Source: Halorarum halophilum
GTDB lineage: Archaea; Halobacteriota; Halobacteria; Halobacteriales; Haloferacaceae
Assembly: GCF_013401515.1 (NCBI RefSeq)
Contig: NZ_CP058529.1
Coordinates: 2,480,001 to 2,544,000, forward strand
Direction: 5' to 3'
Length of the DNA stretch: 64,000 nucleotides
This document shows positions 52,336 to 60,368 of the stretch, piece by piece. Position 1 is the stretch's first letter; each line of letters begins with the position of its first letter. A program made the translations under genes and the position numbers. Under the pieces are notes generated by a model. That model was not told the origin of the DNA, did not search any database, and worked only from the letters and a program-made list of their open reading frames with translations.

Positions 52336-53271
52336 CTACTCCAGCAGTTCCACAAGTAACGCCTTCTGCGCGTGCATCCGGTTCTCCGCCTGCTCCCACA
52401 CTAGCGTCCGGTCAGACTCCAGCACGTCGTCGGTGATCTCCTCGCCGCGGTGGGCCGGCAGGCAGTGCATCACCTTCGCGTCCGTGTCGGCCAGCAGGTC
52501 CTCGTTCAGCTGGTACCCCTCGAACGCGGGCAGCTTCTCCTCGCGCAGTTTCTCCTGGCCCATGCTCACCCAGACGTCGGTGTAGACGACGTCCGCGTCC
52601 GCGACCGCCTCCTTGGGCGAGTCGGCCAGCGTCGGTTCCCCGCCGGCCTCCGCCGCGCGCTCGATGCAGTCCTCGCCGAGGCCGTAGCCCTCGGGCGTGG
52701 CGACCGTGAGGTCCAGCCCCGCCAGACCGCAGCCCACGGCGAACGACCGGGCGACGTTGTTGCCGTCGCCGACCCACGCGACCGAGACGTCCTCGAACCC
52801 GCCGAACGCCTCCCGTATCGTCTGGAGGTCCGCGAGCGTCTGGCACGGGTGCGCGTCGTCGGTCAGCCCGTTGACCACCGGCACGTCGGCGTACTCCGCG
52901 AGGATCTCGAGGTCCGAGTGGTCGAACAGCCGCGCCATGATGGCGTCGACGTAGCCCGAGAGCGCCCGGGCGGTGTCCTTCAGCGGCTCGCCGTGGCCCA
53001 GTTGGATGTCCTCTGGACCGAGGAACATCGCGTGCCCCCCGAGCTGGGTCATCCCCGTCTCGAAGGACGCCCGCGTGCGGGTCGAGGGCTTCTCGAACAG
53101 CATCGCGAGCGTCGTCCGGGGGAGCCGCGTGAGGTCCCTGCCGGACTTCAGCGCGGTCGCGCGGTCGAGGACCGTCGCGAGCTGGGCGGACGAGAGGTCG
53201 TCCACGTCGAGCATGTCGGTCGGGAACGGTTCGTCGGTGGTCGTGGCGGCGTCGTGAGTTGGTGTGCTCAT
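52336..53271 (-). CDS. argF: Ornithine carbamoyltransferase
   Basis: A 311-residue enzyme making citrulline from ornithine and carbamoyl phosphate. The carbamoyl-phosphate loop FEKPSTRTR, the HPCQTLADLQTI motif and the HCLPAHRGEEI loop are all present, and the N-terminal acidic leader DAATTTDEPFPTDMLDVDDL is typical of halophiles. It is the last gene of the minus-strand arginine cluster, 8 bases after lysK. The start at MSTPTHDAATTTD is the only reasonable ATG. Confidence 0.96.
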   Translation of the reverse strand: MSTPTHDAATTTDEPFPTDMLDVDDLSSAQLATVLDRATALKSGRDLTRLPRTTLAMLFEKPSTRTRASFETGMTQLGGHAMFLGPEDIQLGHGEPLKDTARALSGYVDAIMARLFDHSDLEILAEYADVPVVNGLTDDAHPCQTLADLQTIREAFGGFEDVSVAWVGDGNNVARSFAVGCGLAGLDLTVATPEGYGLGEDCIERAAEAGGEPTLADSPKEAVADADVVYTDVWVSMGQEKLREEKLPAFEGYQLNEDLLADTDAKVMHCLPAHRGEEITDDVLESDRTLVWEQAENRMHAQKALLVELLE

Positions 53272-53279
53272 ACGGGGTC

Positions 53280-54356
53280 TCAGTCGCTGAGGCGCTCGCC
53301 GACCGCACACAGCACGTCGACTGCGCGGTCGAACTCGGCGAGCGCGAGGCGTTCGTTCGGGTCGTGGTCCAGGTCGGAATCGCCGGGGCCGTAGGTCGCC
53401 ATCGGGGCGTCCCAGGCCGCGGCGAACAGGTTCACGTCGGCGGTGCCGGTCTTGCGGAGGAGTCGAGGGTCGCCCCCCGCTCGTCGGATCGCCCCCCTGA
53501 ACGCCGTCGCCACCTCGCTCCGCGGGCTGGTCATCACGGGGGGGATGGGCTCCTCCCAGTGGACCGTCCCCGCGTCGAGTTCGGCGTCGGCCCGCTCGCG
53601 CACGTCGGCCGCCTCCATCTCTGGCGGCACGCGGAACTGCACGTCCATCGTCGCCTCCATCGACAGCCCGTCCTTCGAGAGCCCGCCGTCGAAGCGAACC
53701 GGCTTCGTCGTCACCCCCTCGAACACGGGTTCGTAGTCCTCCGTCTCGAAGGAGTCCTCGACCCGGCGCCACCAGTCCATCGCGTGCTCGACCGCGTTGG
53801 GGTCGGGCCGCGAGGTGTGGCCGGACTCGCTCGTCGCGACGTAGGTGCCGGCGAGAAAGCCGCGGTAGCCCAGCGTCACCCCGTCCCAGCCGGACGGCTC
53901 GCCGTTGACGACCGCGTCGGGTTCCTCGCGGTCCTCCACCAGGAACCGGGCGCCCCGGGAGTCGGTCTCCTCGCCGACGACGCCGGCGAAGGAGACGCCC
54001 GTCTCGACGGCCGCGACGGCCATCGAGGCGAGGGGGCCGGTGGCGTCGACGCTGCCGCGACCCCACAGTACCGCGTCGCCGTCGGGCGAGTACTCGTCCT
54101 CCGCGTCGTGTTCCACGCGGACGGGAATGTCGCCAGGGACCGTGTCGATGTGGGAGGTCAGCAGCACCGAGTCGTCCGCGGGCGCGCGGACGTTCCCGAC
54201 CTCGTCCACGAACACCTCGCGGTCGTGTGCCGCGAAGAACGCCGCCAGGCGCTCGGCGGCCTCGGCCTCCTCGCCCGACGGCGAGGGGATGGAGACGAGG
54301 TCGTACAGCAACTGGCGTCCCTCCGTGTCGAGCGCGTCGTCGACGGCGGCGGCCAT
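53280..54356 (-). CDS. lysK: [LysW]-ornithine/lysine hydrolase (M20 peptidase)
   Basis: A 358-residue M20-type metallopeptidase, releasing the amino acid from the LysW carrier. Metal-site motifs are LLTSHIDTVPG, LWGRGSVDATGPLASM, GVVGEETDSRGARFL and YGPGDSDLDHDPNERL. Position within the LysW cluster decides the assignment over other M20 enzymes. As the cluster contains argF, argG and argH, the released product should be ornithine, fitting arginine synthesis; a second role in lysine synthesis is not excluded. Its start is directly after the argD stop. Confidence 0.9.
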   Translation of the reverse strand: MAAAVDDALDTEGRQLLYDLVSIPSPSGEEAEAAERLAAFFAAHDREVFVDEVGNVRAPADDSVLLTSHIDTVPGDIPVRVEHDAEDEYSPDGDAVLWGRGSVDATGPLASMAVAAVETGVSFAGVVGEETDSRGARFLVEDREEPDAVVNGEPSGWDGVTLGYRGFLAGTYVATSESGHTSRPDPNAVEHAMDWWRRVEDSFETEDYEPVFEGVTTKPVRFDGGLSKDGLSMEATMDVQFRVPPEMEAADVRERADAELDAGTVHWEEPIPPVMTSPRSEVATAFRGAIRRAGGDPRLLRKTGTADVNLFAAAWDAPMATYGPGDSDLDHDPNERLALAEFDRAVDVLCAVGERLSD

Positions 54357-55523
54357 CTACAGCACCTCCGTCAGCGCGTCGACGACCGCGTCGACGTGCT
54401 CCTCCTCGACCACCAGCGGCGGGAGCAGGCGCAGCACCGACCGGCCGGCCGGGAGCGCGAGCACCTCGTGGTTCAGCGCGAGGTCGCGCAGCAGGCGGTT
54501 CGACCCGCGCTTCACCTCGATGCCGACCATGAGCCCCTGCCCGCGCACCTCGCGGACGCCCAGGTCGTGCTCCTCGATGGCGGCCGACAGCTCGTCGTGG
54601 AGGTAGTCGCCGACCGCCTCGGCGTGGCCGGGCAGGTCGTCCCCGACGATGCCGTCGAGCGTCGCGTTCGCGGCGGCGGCGACGAGCGGCCCGCCGGAGA
54701 ACGTCGAGCCGTGGTCGCCCGCCTCGTCGGCGAGCCAGTCGGCACACAGCGTCGCGCCCATCGGCAGGCCCGACGCGAGCCCCTTCGCGGTCGTGAGCGC
54801 GTCGGGGACGACGCCCGCGTGCTCGCAGGCCCACAGCGCGCCCGTCCGGCCGAGACCCGTCTGGATCTCGTCGAACACCAGCGCCGCACCGGCGTCCTCG
54901 GTCAGTTCGCGGGCTGCCTGCAGGTAGTCGGCCGTCGCGGGGTTCACCCCGCCCTCGCCCTGCACGGGTTCGAGGAAGACGGCCGCCGTCTCGTCGTCGA
55001 CGGCGTCGGCGAGTTCGTCCGCGTCGCCGTAGTCGACGAACTCCACGCCGCCGGCCAGCGGCTCGAACGCGGCGCGGTACTTCTTCTTCCAGGTCATCGC
55101 CAGCGCGCCCATCGTCCGGCCGTGGAACCCGCGCTTGGCCGCGACGATCTTCTCCCGGCCGGTCGCCGAGCGGGCGAACTTCATCGCCGCCTCGTTCGCC
55201 TCCGTCCCGGAGTTGCAGAGCCACACCTTCCGGAGGTCGCCGGGCGCGAGCGCGCCGAGTTTCCCGTACAGCTCGGTGCGGGCCTCGACGGGGTACGAGC
55301 CCTGGACGTACAGCAACTCGGCGGCCTGCTCCCGGATCGCATCCACGACCGCGGGCGGGCAGTGCCCGAGCGGCGTGCAGGCGTAGGAGGCGCCGAAGTC
55401 GAGGTACTCCGTGCCGTTCGTGCCCGTGAGGTGGACGCCCTCGCCGGAGTCGATGCCGAGCGGCTTCTCGGAGAAGACGAACCCCTCGCCGAGTTCGTCC
55501 TCGGCGACGTCGAGGGAACTCAC
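54357..55523 (-). CDS. argD: [LysW]-gamma-glutamate/aminoadipate semialdehyde aminotransferase
   Basis: A 388-residue class III PLP aminotransferase (ArgD/LysJ). The Schiff-base lysine is in ALTTAKGLASGLPMGA, with LVFDEIQTGLGRTG before it. It turns the carrier-bound semialdehyde into carrier-bound ornithine (or lysine), with glutamate as amino donor. It starts with GTG overlapping the TGA of the preceding kinase (GTGA), so the two are translated together. Confidence 0.92.
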   Translation of the reverse strand: MSSLDVAEDELGEGFVFSEKPLGIDSGEGVHLTGTNGTEYLDFGASYACTPLGHCPPAVVDAIREQAAELLYVQGSYPVEARTELYGKLGALAPGDLRKVWLCNSGTEANEAAMKFARSATGREKIVAAKRGFHGRTMGALAMTWKKKYRAAFEPLAGGVEFVDYGDADELADAVDDETAAVFLEPVQGEGGVNPATADYLQAARELTEDAGAALVFDEIQTGLGRTGALWACEHAGVVPDALTTAKGLASGLPMGATLCADWLADEAGDHGSTFSGGPLVAAAANATLDGIVGDDLPGHAEAVGDYLHDELSAAIEEHDLGVREVRGQGLMVGIEVKRGSNRLLRDLALNHEVLALPAGRSVLRLLPPLVVEEEHVDAVVDALTEVL

Positions 55524-56461
55524 TGCTCCACCCCCTCAGCGTCGTCGTCGCCGGCGTCGCTGCCGGGTTCGACCACGGCGGCGCGGTCGATCCGCGTGCC
55601 GGCACCGTCGAGCGCGGCGACGATGGGGTCGCGGACGTTCGCGTCCGAGACGTACACCGCCGCGGCACCGCCCTCCAGCGCCTCCTTCGCGGCCATCACC
55701 TTGCGGGTCATGAACCCCTCCGCGGCCGACTCCAGGGCCTCGAAGTCCGCGGGGGTGTCGACGGCGCCGATGAGCGTGTCGGCGTCGTCGGGGTCCTCGT
55801 ACACGCCGGCGACGTCCGTCAGGACGACCAGTTCGCCGCCGAGCGCGCCCGCGACGGCCGCGGCCGCGCGGTCGGCGTCGGTGTTGACCGCCGCGACGTC
55901 GCCGTCGCTCTCCTCTCCGAGCATCGGCGGCGAGAGTACCGGCGTGTAGCCGTCGGCGAGCAACCCGGACAGCAGCCCGTCGTTGACGGCGTCGATGCGG
56001 CCAGAGTGGTCGCCGCGCTTGATCTTCTTCTTGCCGTCCTCCAGCACGCGGACCGCCGACTTGCGGGGGCCGGCCAGGAGGCCGCCGTCGACGCCCGAGA
56101 GGCCGAGCGCGTCGACGCCGGCGTTCCGGAGCCCGACGACGAGTTCGGTGTTGAGCTTGCCGGGCAGCGCCATCTCGAACACCTCCATGGTGTCCTCGTC
56201 GGTGAAGCGTCCGGTGACGCCGCCGGGCGTCTCGACGTACTCGGGCTCGCGACCGAGCGCCTCGAGCTGGTCGTCCACCTCGGTGGAGCCGCCGTGGACG
56301 ACGACGACCCACCGGCCGTTGGCGACGAGGTGGGCCACGTCGCCGACCGCGCCCGCGGGGTCGACAGCGCGGGCGCCGCCGAGCTTCACGACGACTGGCG
56401 GGAGGTCGCCGCCGTCGGTGAGCAGGTTCGGGGTCGCGGAGGCGCAGGGGGTCTCCGTCAT
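55520..56461 (-). CDS. argB: [LysW]-glutamate/aminoadipate kinase (ArgB/LysZ)
   Basis: A 313-residue amino acid kinase of the acetylglutamate kinase family. The ATP-binding motifs VVVKLGGARAVDPAG and VVVVHGGSTEVDDQLEALG and the later ALGLSGVDGGLLAG are seen. It phosphorylates the side chain of the amino acid held on LysW. The C-terminal part ends in acidic DAGDDDAEGVEQ. The start at MTETPCASATPNLL is 4 bases inside the 3' end of argC (coupled). Confidence 0.9.
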   Translation of the reverse strand: MTETPCASATPNLLTDGGDLPPVVVKLGGARAVDPAGAVGDVAHLVANGRWVVVVHGGSTEVDDQLEALGREPEYVETPGGVTGRFTDEDTMEVFEMALPGKLNTELVVGLRNAGVDALGLSGVDGGLLAGPRKSAVRVLEDGKKKIKRGDHSGRIDAVNDGLLSGLLADGYTPVLSPPMLGEESDGDVAAVNTDADRAAAAVAGALGGELVVLTDVAGVYEDPDDADTLIGAVDTPADFEALESAAEGFMTRKVMAAKEALEGGAAAVYVSDANVRDPIVAALDGAGTRIDRAAVVEPGSDAGDDDAEGVEQ

Positions 56462-57498
56462 GGCGACCCCACGGGGTGGAGCCCCAGTTGATCCAGCCCG
56501 GTCGTCTCCTCCAGGCCGAGCGCGACGTTGGCGGCGTGGACCGCCTGGCCGGCCGAGCCCTTCATCATGTTGTCGATGGCGCCGAACGCCACGACGCGCT
56601 TGTTTCCGGGGTCGAGCGCGAAGCCGACCTCCGCGCGGTTCGTCCCCGCGACCGCCTTCGGCTCGGGGTAGCGGTACGTCCCGCCGCCGCCGGCGACGAC
56701 GTCGACGAACGGTTCGTCCTCGTACGCCTCGCGGTAGGCGCCCCAGAGGTCGCCCTTCGTGACGGGGCCGCCGGGGAAGGCGTGACACGTCGCCGAGGCG
56801 CCGCGGACCATCTCCACCGCGTGGACGGTGAACGCGGTCGAGAGGCCGAGGTACGCCTCCAGCTCCGCCTCGTGGCGGTGCCCGGTGGGCGCGTACGGGC
56901 GGACGACGCCCGAGCGCTCGGGGTGCGAGGAGGCCTTTCCGCCACCGGCGCCGCCCTCCGAGGAGCCGACCTTCACGTCCACGACGACCCGATCGCCGTC
57001 GGAGACGAAGCCGGCGTCCACGAGCGGCTTCATCGCCAGCAGCGTCGCCGTCGCGTTACAGCCGCCTGCGGCGATCAGATCCGCGCCGGCGAGGTTCTCG
57101 CGGTTCAGTTCCGGGAGCGCGTACTCCGCGTCGGCGAGGTGTTCGGTCGCCGTGTGGCCGTCGTACCACTCGTCGTAGGCGTCGGCCTCGGGCAGGCGGA
57201 AGTCCGCAGAGAGGTCGACGACGAGCCCCGCGGCGTCGCGGAACGAGTCGATGTGTTGCATGGAGACGCCGTGGGGCGTCGCCGCGAACAGCACGTCCAC
57301 GGACTCCAGCTCCTCCGGCGAGGAGAAGCGGAGGTCGAGCCCCCGCAGGTTCGGGTGGACGTAGCCCACCGTCTTGTTCTCGTACTCGCGCGAGGTCGCC
57401 TGGACCACCTCGAACGCGGGGTGGCCGACGAGCAGGCGCAGCAACTCGCCGCCGGTGAAGCCGGAGCCGCCGACGACCGCGGCGGTGAACCGGCTCAT
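56458..57498 (-). CDS. argC: [LysW]-gamma-glutamyl/aminoadipyl phosphate reductase (ArgC/LysY)
   Basis: A 346-residue reductase forming the carrier-bound semialdehyde with NADPH. The nucleotide motif GGSGFTGGELLRLL and the catalytic cysteine in IAAGGCNATATLLA mark ArgC/LysY, and HAVEMVRGASATCHAF is the C-terminal signature. It overlaps both neighbours: ATGA with lysX upstream, and the kinase start downstream. Confidence 0.93.
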   Translation of the reverse strand: MSRFTAAVVGGSGFTGGELLRLLVGHPAFEVVQATSREYENKTVGYVHPNLRGLDLRFSSPEELESVDVLFAATPHGVSMQHIDSFRDAAGLVVDLSADFRLPEADAYDEWYDGHTATEHLADAEYALPELNRENLAGADLIAAGGCNATATLLAMKPLVDAGFVSDGDRVVVDVKVGSSEGGAGGGKASSHPERSGVVRPYAPTGHRHEAELEAYLGLSTAFTVHAVEMVRGASATCHAFPGGPVTKGDLWGAYREAYEDEPFVDVVAGGGGTYRYPEPKAVAGTNRAEVGFALDPGNKRVVAFGAIDNMMKGSAGQAVHAANVALGLEETTGLDQLGLHPVGSP

Positions 57499-58376
57499 AC
57501 CGCGGCCGCCTCCGCCGCCACGTCGGCCTTGAGTTCGAGCCAGTCGACGACCGCGGCGGGTACGTCGACGTCGACGCAGTCGTTCAGTGCCTTGAACTCG
57601 ACCGTGTGGTTCACCTCGTGGACGGTGTACTCGCCGCTACCGGCGCCGCCGACCTCCATGAGGTCGACGCCGAGCAGGCCGCCGCCGACCGCGTCGCTTG
57701 CTTCGCGCACCAGCGTTCCCGCCTCGTCGTCCAGTTCGAACTCGTTCGTCTCGCCGCCCTTCGCGGCGTTCGTGAGCCAGTGTTCGGAGGTTCGCGTCAT
57801 CGCCGCGACGGGTTCGCCGTCGCAGGCCAGCACGCGCACGTCGCGGCCGGGCTTCTCGACGAACTCCTGGACGTAGAACACCTTGTGCTCGTAGTGGCCG
57901 AGCGTCTCCTTGTGTTCGAGGATGGCCTCGGCGGCCGAGCGGGTGTCGATCTTCGCCATCAGGCGGCCCCACGAGCCGATGACCGGTTTCAGCACGCAGG
58001 GGTAGCCGAACTGCTCGATGGTCTCGAGGGCGGCGTCGACGGTGAACGCGACCTCCGTCGCGGGCGTGGGGACGCCGGCCGAGTCGAGCGCTAGGCTGTT
58101 CTTCACCTTGTTCGCGCACGTCTCTGCCGTCTCCGGCGTGTTGACGACGGGGACGCCGTAGTGGCGCATGAACTTCGTCGCGTACAGCGAGCGCGAGGTG
58201 GCGAGACAGCGGTCCAGCACGAGGTCGCAGCCGGCCGCGTCGGCGTTCATCCCGTCGAGCCCGAACTGGAGCTTCCGCACGTCCAGTTTCTCGACCTCGT
58301 GGCCGCGGTCGCGCAGCTCCGAGAGGAGCAGCTTCTCGTCCCTGCGGATCCTAGAGTAGAGGAGCCCGACCTTCAT
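57495..58376 (-). CDS. lysX: ATP-grasp ligase LysX/ArgX
   Basis: A 293-residue ATP-grasp enzyme of the RimK/LysX family, ligating glutamate (or aminoadipate) to the C-terminal glutamate of LysW. Visible motifs are VVNTPETAETCANKVK, LKPVIGSWGRLMAK, the acidic metal-binding VDLMEVG and EVNHTVEFKALND. The substrate-selecting residues cannot be judged confidently here; context (argF, argG, argH) points to arginine synthesis. It begins one base after the lysW stop. Confidence 0.92.
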   Translation of the reverse strand: MKVGLLYSRIRRDEKLLLSELRDRGHEVEKLDVRKLQFGLDGMNADAAGCDLVLDRCLATSRSLYATKFMRHYGVPVVNTPETAETCANKVKNSLALDSAGVPTPATEVAFTVDAALETIEQFGYPCVLKPVIGSWGRLMAKIDTRSAAEAILEHKETLGHYEHKVFYVQEFVEKPGRDVRVLACDGEPVAAMTRTSEHWLTNAAKGGETNEFELDDEAGTLVREASDAVGGGLLGVDLMEVGGAGSGEYTVHEVNHTVEFKALNDCVDVDVPAAVVDWLELKADVAAEAAAV

Positions 58377-58377
58377 C

Positions 58378-58548
58378 TCACTCCCCCCAGTCCTCTTCGA
58401 GCTCCGGGGCTCGCTCGAGGACCGGCGGGGAGACGTCCACCACTTCCAGCTCCGCACCGCAGGTTCCACAGTCGATGATCTCTCCGACCTCCAGGTCGTC
58501 GTGCAGGGTCACGTCCGCCCCGCACTCGACGCATTCTGCTTCCGTCAT
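58378..58548 (-). CDS. lysW: LysW amino-group carrier protein
   Basis: A 56-residue protein: MTEAECVECGADVTLHDDLE, then IIDCGTCGAELEVVDVSP, ending EEDWGE. The two CxxC pairs bind zinc and the C-terminal EDWGE glutamate is the site to which amino acids are linked. An in-frame ATG at 58560 would add four residues (MEYI), but the TATA-like GGATTAAAGG at 58577-58586 on the minus strand predicts transcription to start near 58554, favouring 58548. It heads the arginine operon. Confidence 0.95.
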   Translation of the reverse strand: MTEAECVECGADVTLHDDLEVGEIIDCGTCGAELEVVDVSPPVLERAPELEEDWGE

Positions 58549-58576
58549 GATGTACTCCATCGTAGCGGCGTCTACA

Positions 58577-58586
58577 CCTTTAATCC
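58577..58586 (-). promoter_or_regulatory. TATA element of the lysW-lysX-arg operon
   Basis: GGATTAAAGG on the minus strand, centred about 33 bases before the preferred lysW start, gives the seven-gene carrier operon its own promoter. AAGTATTTATT-like AT-rich sequence (58603-58615) lies just upstream. The 296-base gap to argH (58561-58856) otherwise holds a GC-rich, Ala/Pro-coding-like repeat stretch discussed in the findings. Confidence 0.6.
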
Positions 58587-58856
58587 GTCGATTCCGTCAG
58601 AGAAAATAAGTATCGGAGTCGTCGCTAATCGGGTCGTGAGGGGCTGCATCCGCCGTGTTCCGTTTCGATGTCGGAATTGTGAGATAGTGGCCCAGGAAGG
58701 GCCGGCGGGATCGGCGCCGGGGTCGGAGCGACGACCGGCGCCGGAGTCGGCGTGGCGGCCGGTGCTCGTCGGGCCTGGGGTCGTCGTCGCGGCGCGGTAC
58801 CGGGGCACCGCGCCGCGAACCGTCGCCCTCGGAGTCGTCGAGCCGCCGTCGTCGCC

Positions 58857-60362
58857 TCAGACATACTCGCTCACCGTCCGTTCCAGGTCGTCGGCCGCGG
58901 CGTCGAGCGCGTCGTGGCGGTCGGCCAGCGCGGCCGCGTGATCGTCGTACGACTCCTCCATGCGTGCGAGGGACTCGGCCAGCGCGTCGGGGGCGGGGCC
59001 GCCGCGCGAATCGCGGGCGGCGACGCTCCCGGCCGGATCGAGCACCGAGTCGAGTTCCTCGCGGCTCACGAACGAGTCGAGGGGTTCCCCCAGTACGTCC
59101 GCAGCGGCCGCGTCAAGATTTGCGGCGAGAGCGTCGGTGTCGGCCCCGTTCGGGGTGTCGGCCGCGGCAGTCGCCACCAGTTCGTGGGCCGTCCGGAACG
59201 GGACCCCCGTCATCGCCAGCGCGTCCGCCACGCCCGTCGCCGTCGAGAACCCGGCGCCCGCGTCCGCGGCGCACGCCTCCGCGTCCCACTCGGCTGTGGC
59301 GACCGCACCGGCGGCGACCTCGGTCGCCTCGGTCACGGAATCGACGGCCTCCCAGGCGTGCGGCGTCGCGCGCTGGAGGTCGCGGTTGTACGCCCGGGGG
59401 AGCCCCTTCAGCGTCGTCAACAGCCCCGTCAGCGACCCGACCGCGTCGCCCGCGGCCGCGCGGACGAGCTCGAGCGTGTCGGGGTTCTTCTTCTGGGGCA
59501 TGATCGACGAGGTGGAGGAGTAGTCGTCCGAGAGGACGAGGTAGCCGTCCTTCGCGCCCTCGATGCCGTCGGTCGCGAGCCCCGAGAGCGTCGTCGCGAG
59601 CGTCGCGAGCGCCGCGCACGTCTCCGCCAGGAAGTCGCGGGCCGACGACGCGTCGGTCGAGTTCTCCACGACGCCGTCGAACCCCAGCATGTCCGCCGTC
59701 CGCTCGCGGTCGACGTCGAACGGCGTGCCCGCGAAGGCGGCGCCGCCCAGAGGTGACTGGTTCGTCCGGTCGTAGACATCGAGCAGGCGCGCGGTGTCGC
59801 GCTCCAGCGCGCCGGCGTAGGAGGCGAGGAAGTGGCCCGCCGTCGTCGGCTGGGCGAACTGCCGGTGGGTGAACCCCGGCATGACCGTCTCGGCCTCGTC
59901 GGCGGCCGCGTCGAGCAGCGCCTCGCGGAGCGCGAGCGTCGCCTCGACGGCGGCCAGTAGGTCCTCGCGCAGGCGGTAGCGGATGCAGGCGGCCACCTCG
60001 TCGTTGCGGGAACGGGCGGTGTGCATCTTCCCGCCGTCCGGGCCGACGCGGTCGACGACCGCCGACTCGACGGCCTCGTGCACGTCCTCGCCGTCGGGGA
60101 GCGCGTCGTGCCCCTCTGCCTCCACGTCGTCGAGGGCGGCGAGGATGTCGGCGGCCTCGTCGTCGCCGATTATCCCCTGCTCCGCGAGCATGACGACGTG
60201 CGCACGGTCGACGGCGAGGTCGGCGGCGAAGATGCGCTCGTCGGCCGCGAGGCTCGACAGGAACGAGCGGGCCGGCCCGCCCGCGAAGCGCTCGCGCCGA
60301 ATGACTCCGGCGCCTTCGCCGCCTTCGTGGCGTCCGTCGGACGCCCTGTCCTCGCCGTCCAT
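58857..60362 (-). CDS. argH: Argininosuccinate lyase
   Basis: A 501-residue fumarase/aspartase-superfamily enzyme splitting argininosuccinate into arginine and fumarate. The signature SSIMPQKKNPD, the TARSRNDEVA and TSADP-like HTARSRN region, and the GFTHRQFAQPT motif are present. It follows argG by 6 bases, so argG and argH form one transcript. Like its relatives it should be a tetramer; the N-terminal EGGEGAGVIRRERFAGGPAR leader is a little longer than usual. Confidence 0.96.
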   Translation of the reverse strand: MDGEDRASDGRHEGGEGAGVIRRERFAGGPARSFLSSLAADERIFAADLAVDRAHVVMLAEQGIIGDDEAADILAALDDVEAEGHDALPDGEDVHEAVESAVVDRVGPDGGKMHTARSRNDEVAACIRYRLREDLLAAVEATLALREALLDAAADEAETVMPGFTHRQFAQPTTAGHFLASYAGALERDTARLLDVYDRTNQSPLGGAAFAGTPFDVDRERTADMLGFDGVVENSTDASSARDFLAETCAALATLATTLSGLATDGIEGAKDGYLVLSDDYSSTSSIMPQKKNPDTLELVRAAAGDAVGSLTGLLTTLKGLPRAYNRDLQRATPHAWEAVDSVTEATEVAAGAVATAEWDAEACAADAGAGFSTATGVADALAMTGVPFRTAHELVATAAADTPNGADTDALAANLDAAAADVLGEPLDSFVSREELDSVLDPAGSVAARDSRGGPAPDALAESLARMEESYDDHAAALADRHDALDAAADDLERTVSEYV

Positions 60363-60368
60363 CCTCCG

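Noticed and set aside
52336-55668. 1110-codon minus-strand frame that runs into argF
   Set aside because: Only the last 311 codons are argF; the upstream part is an out-of-frame reading of lysK and argD.
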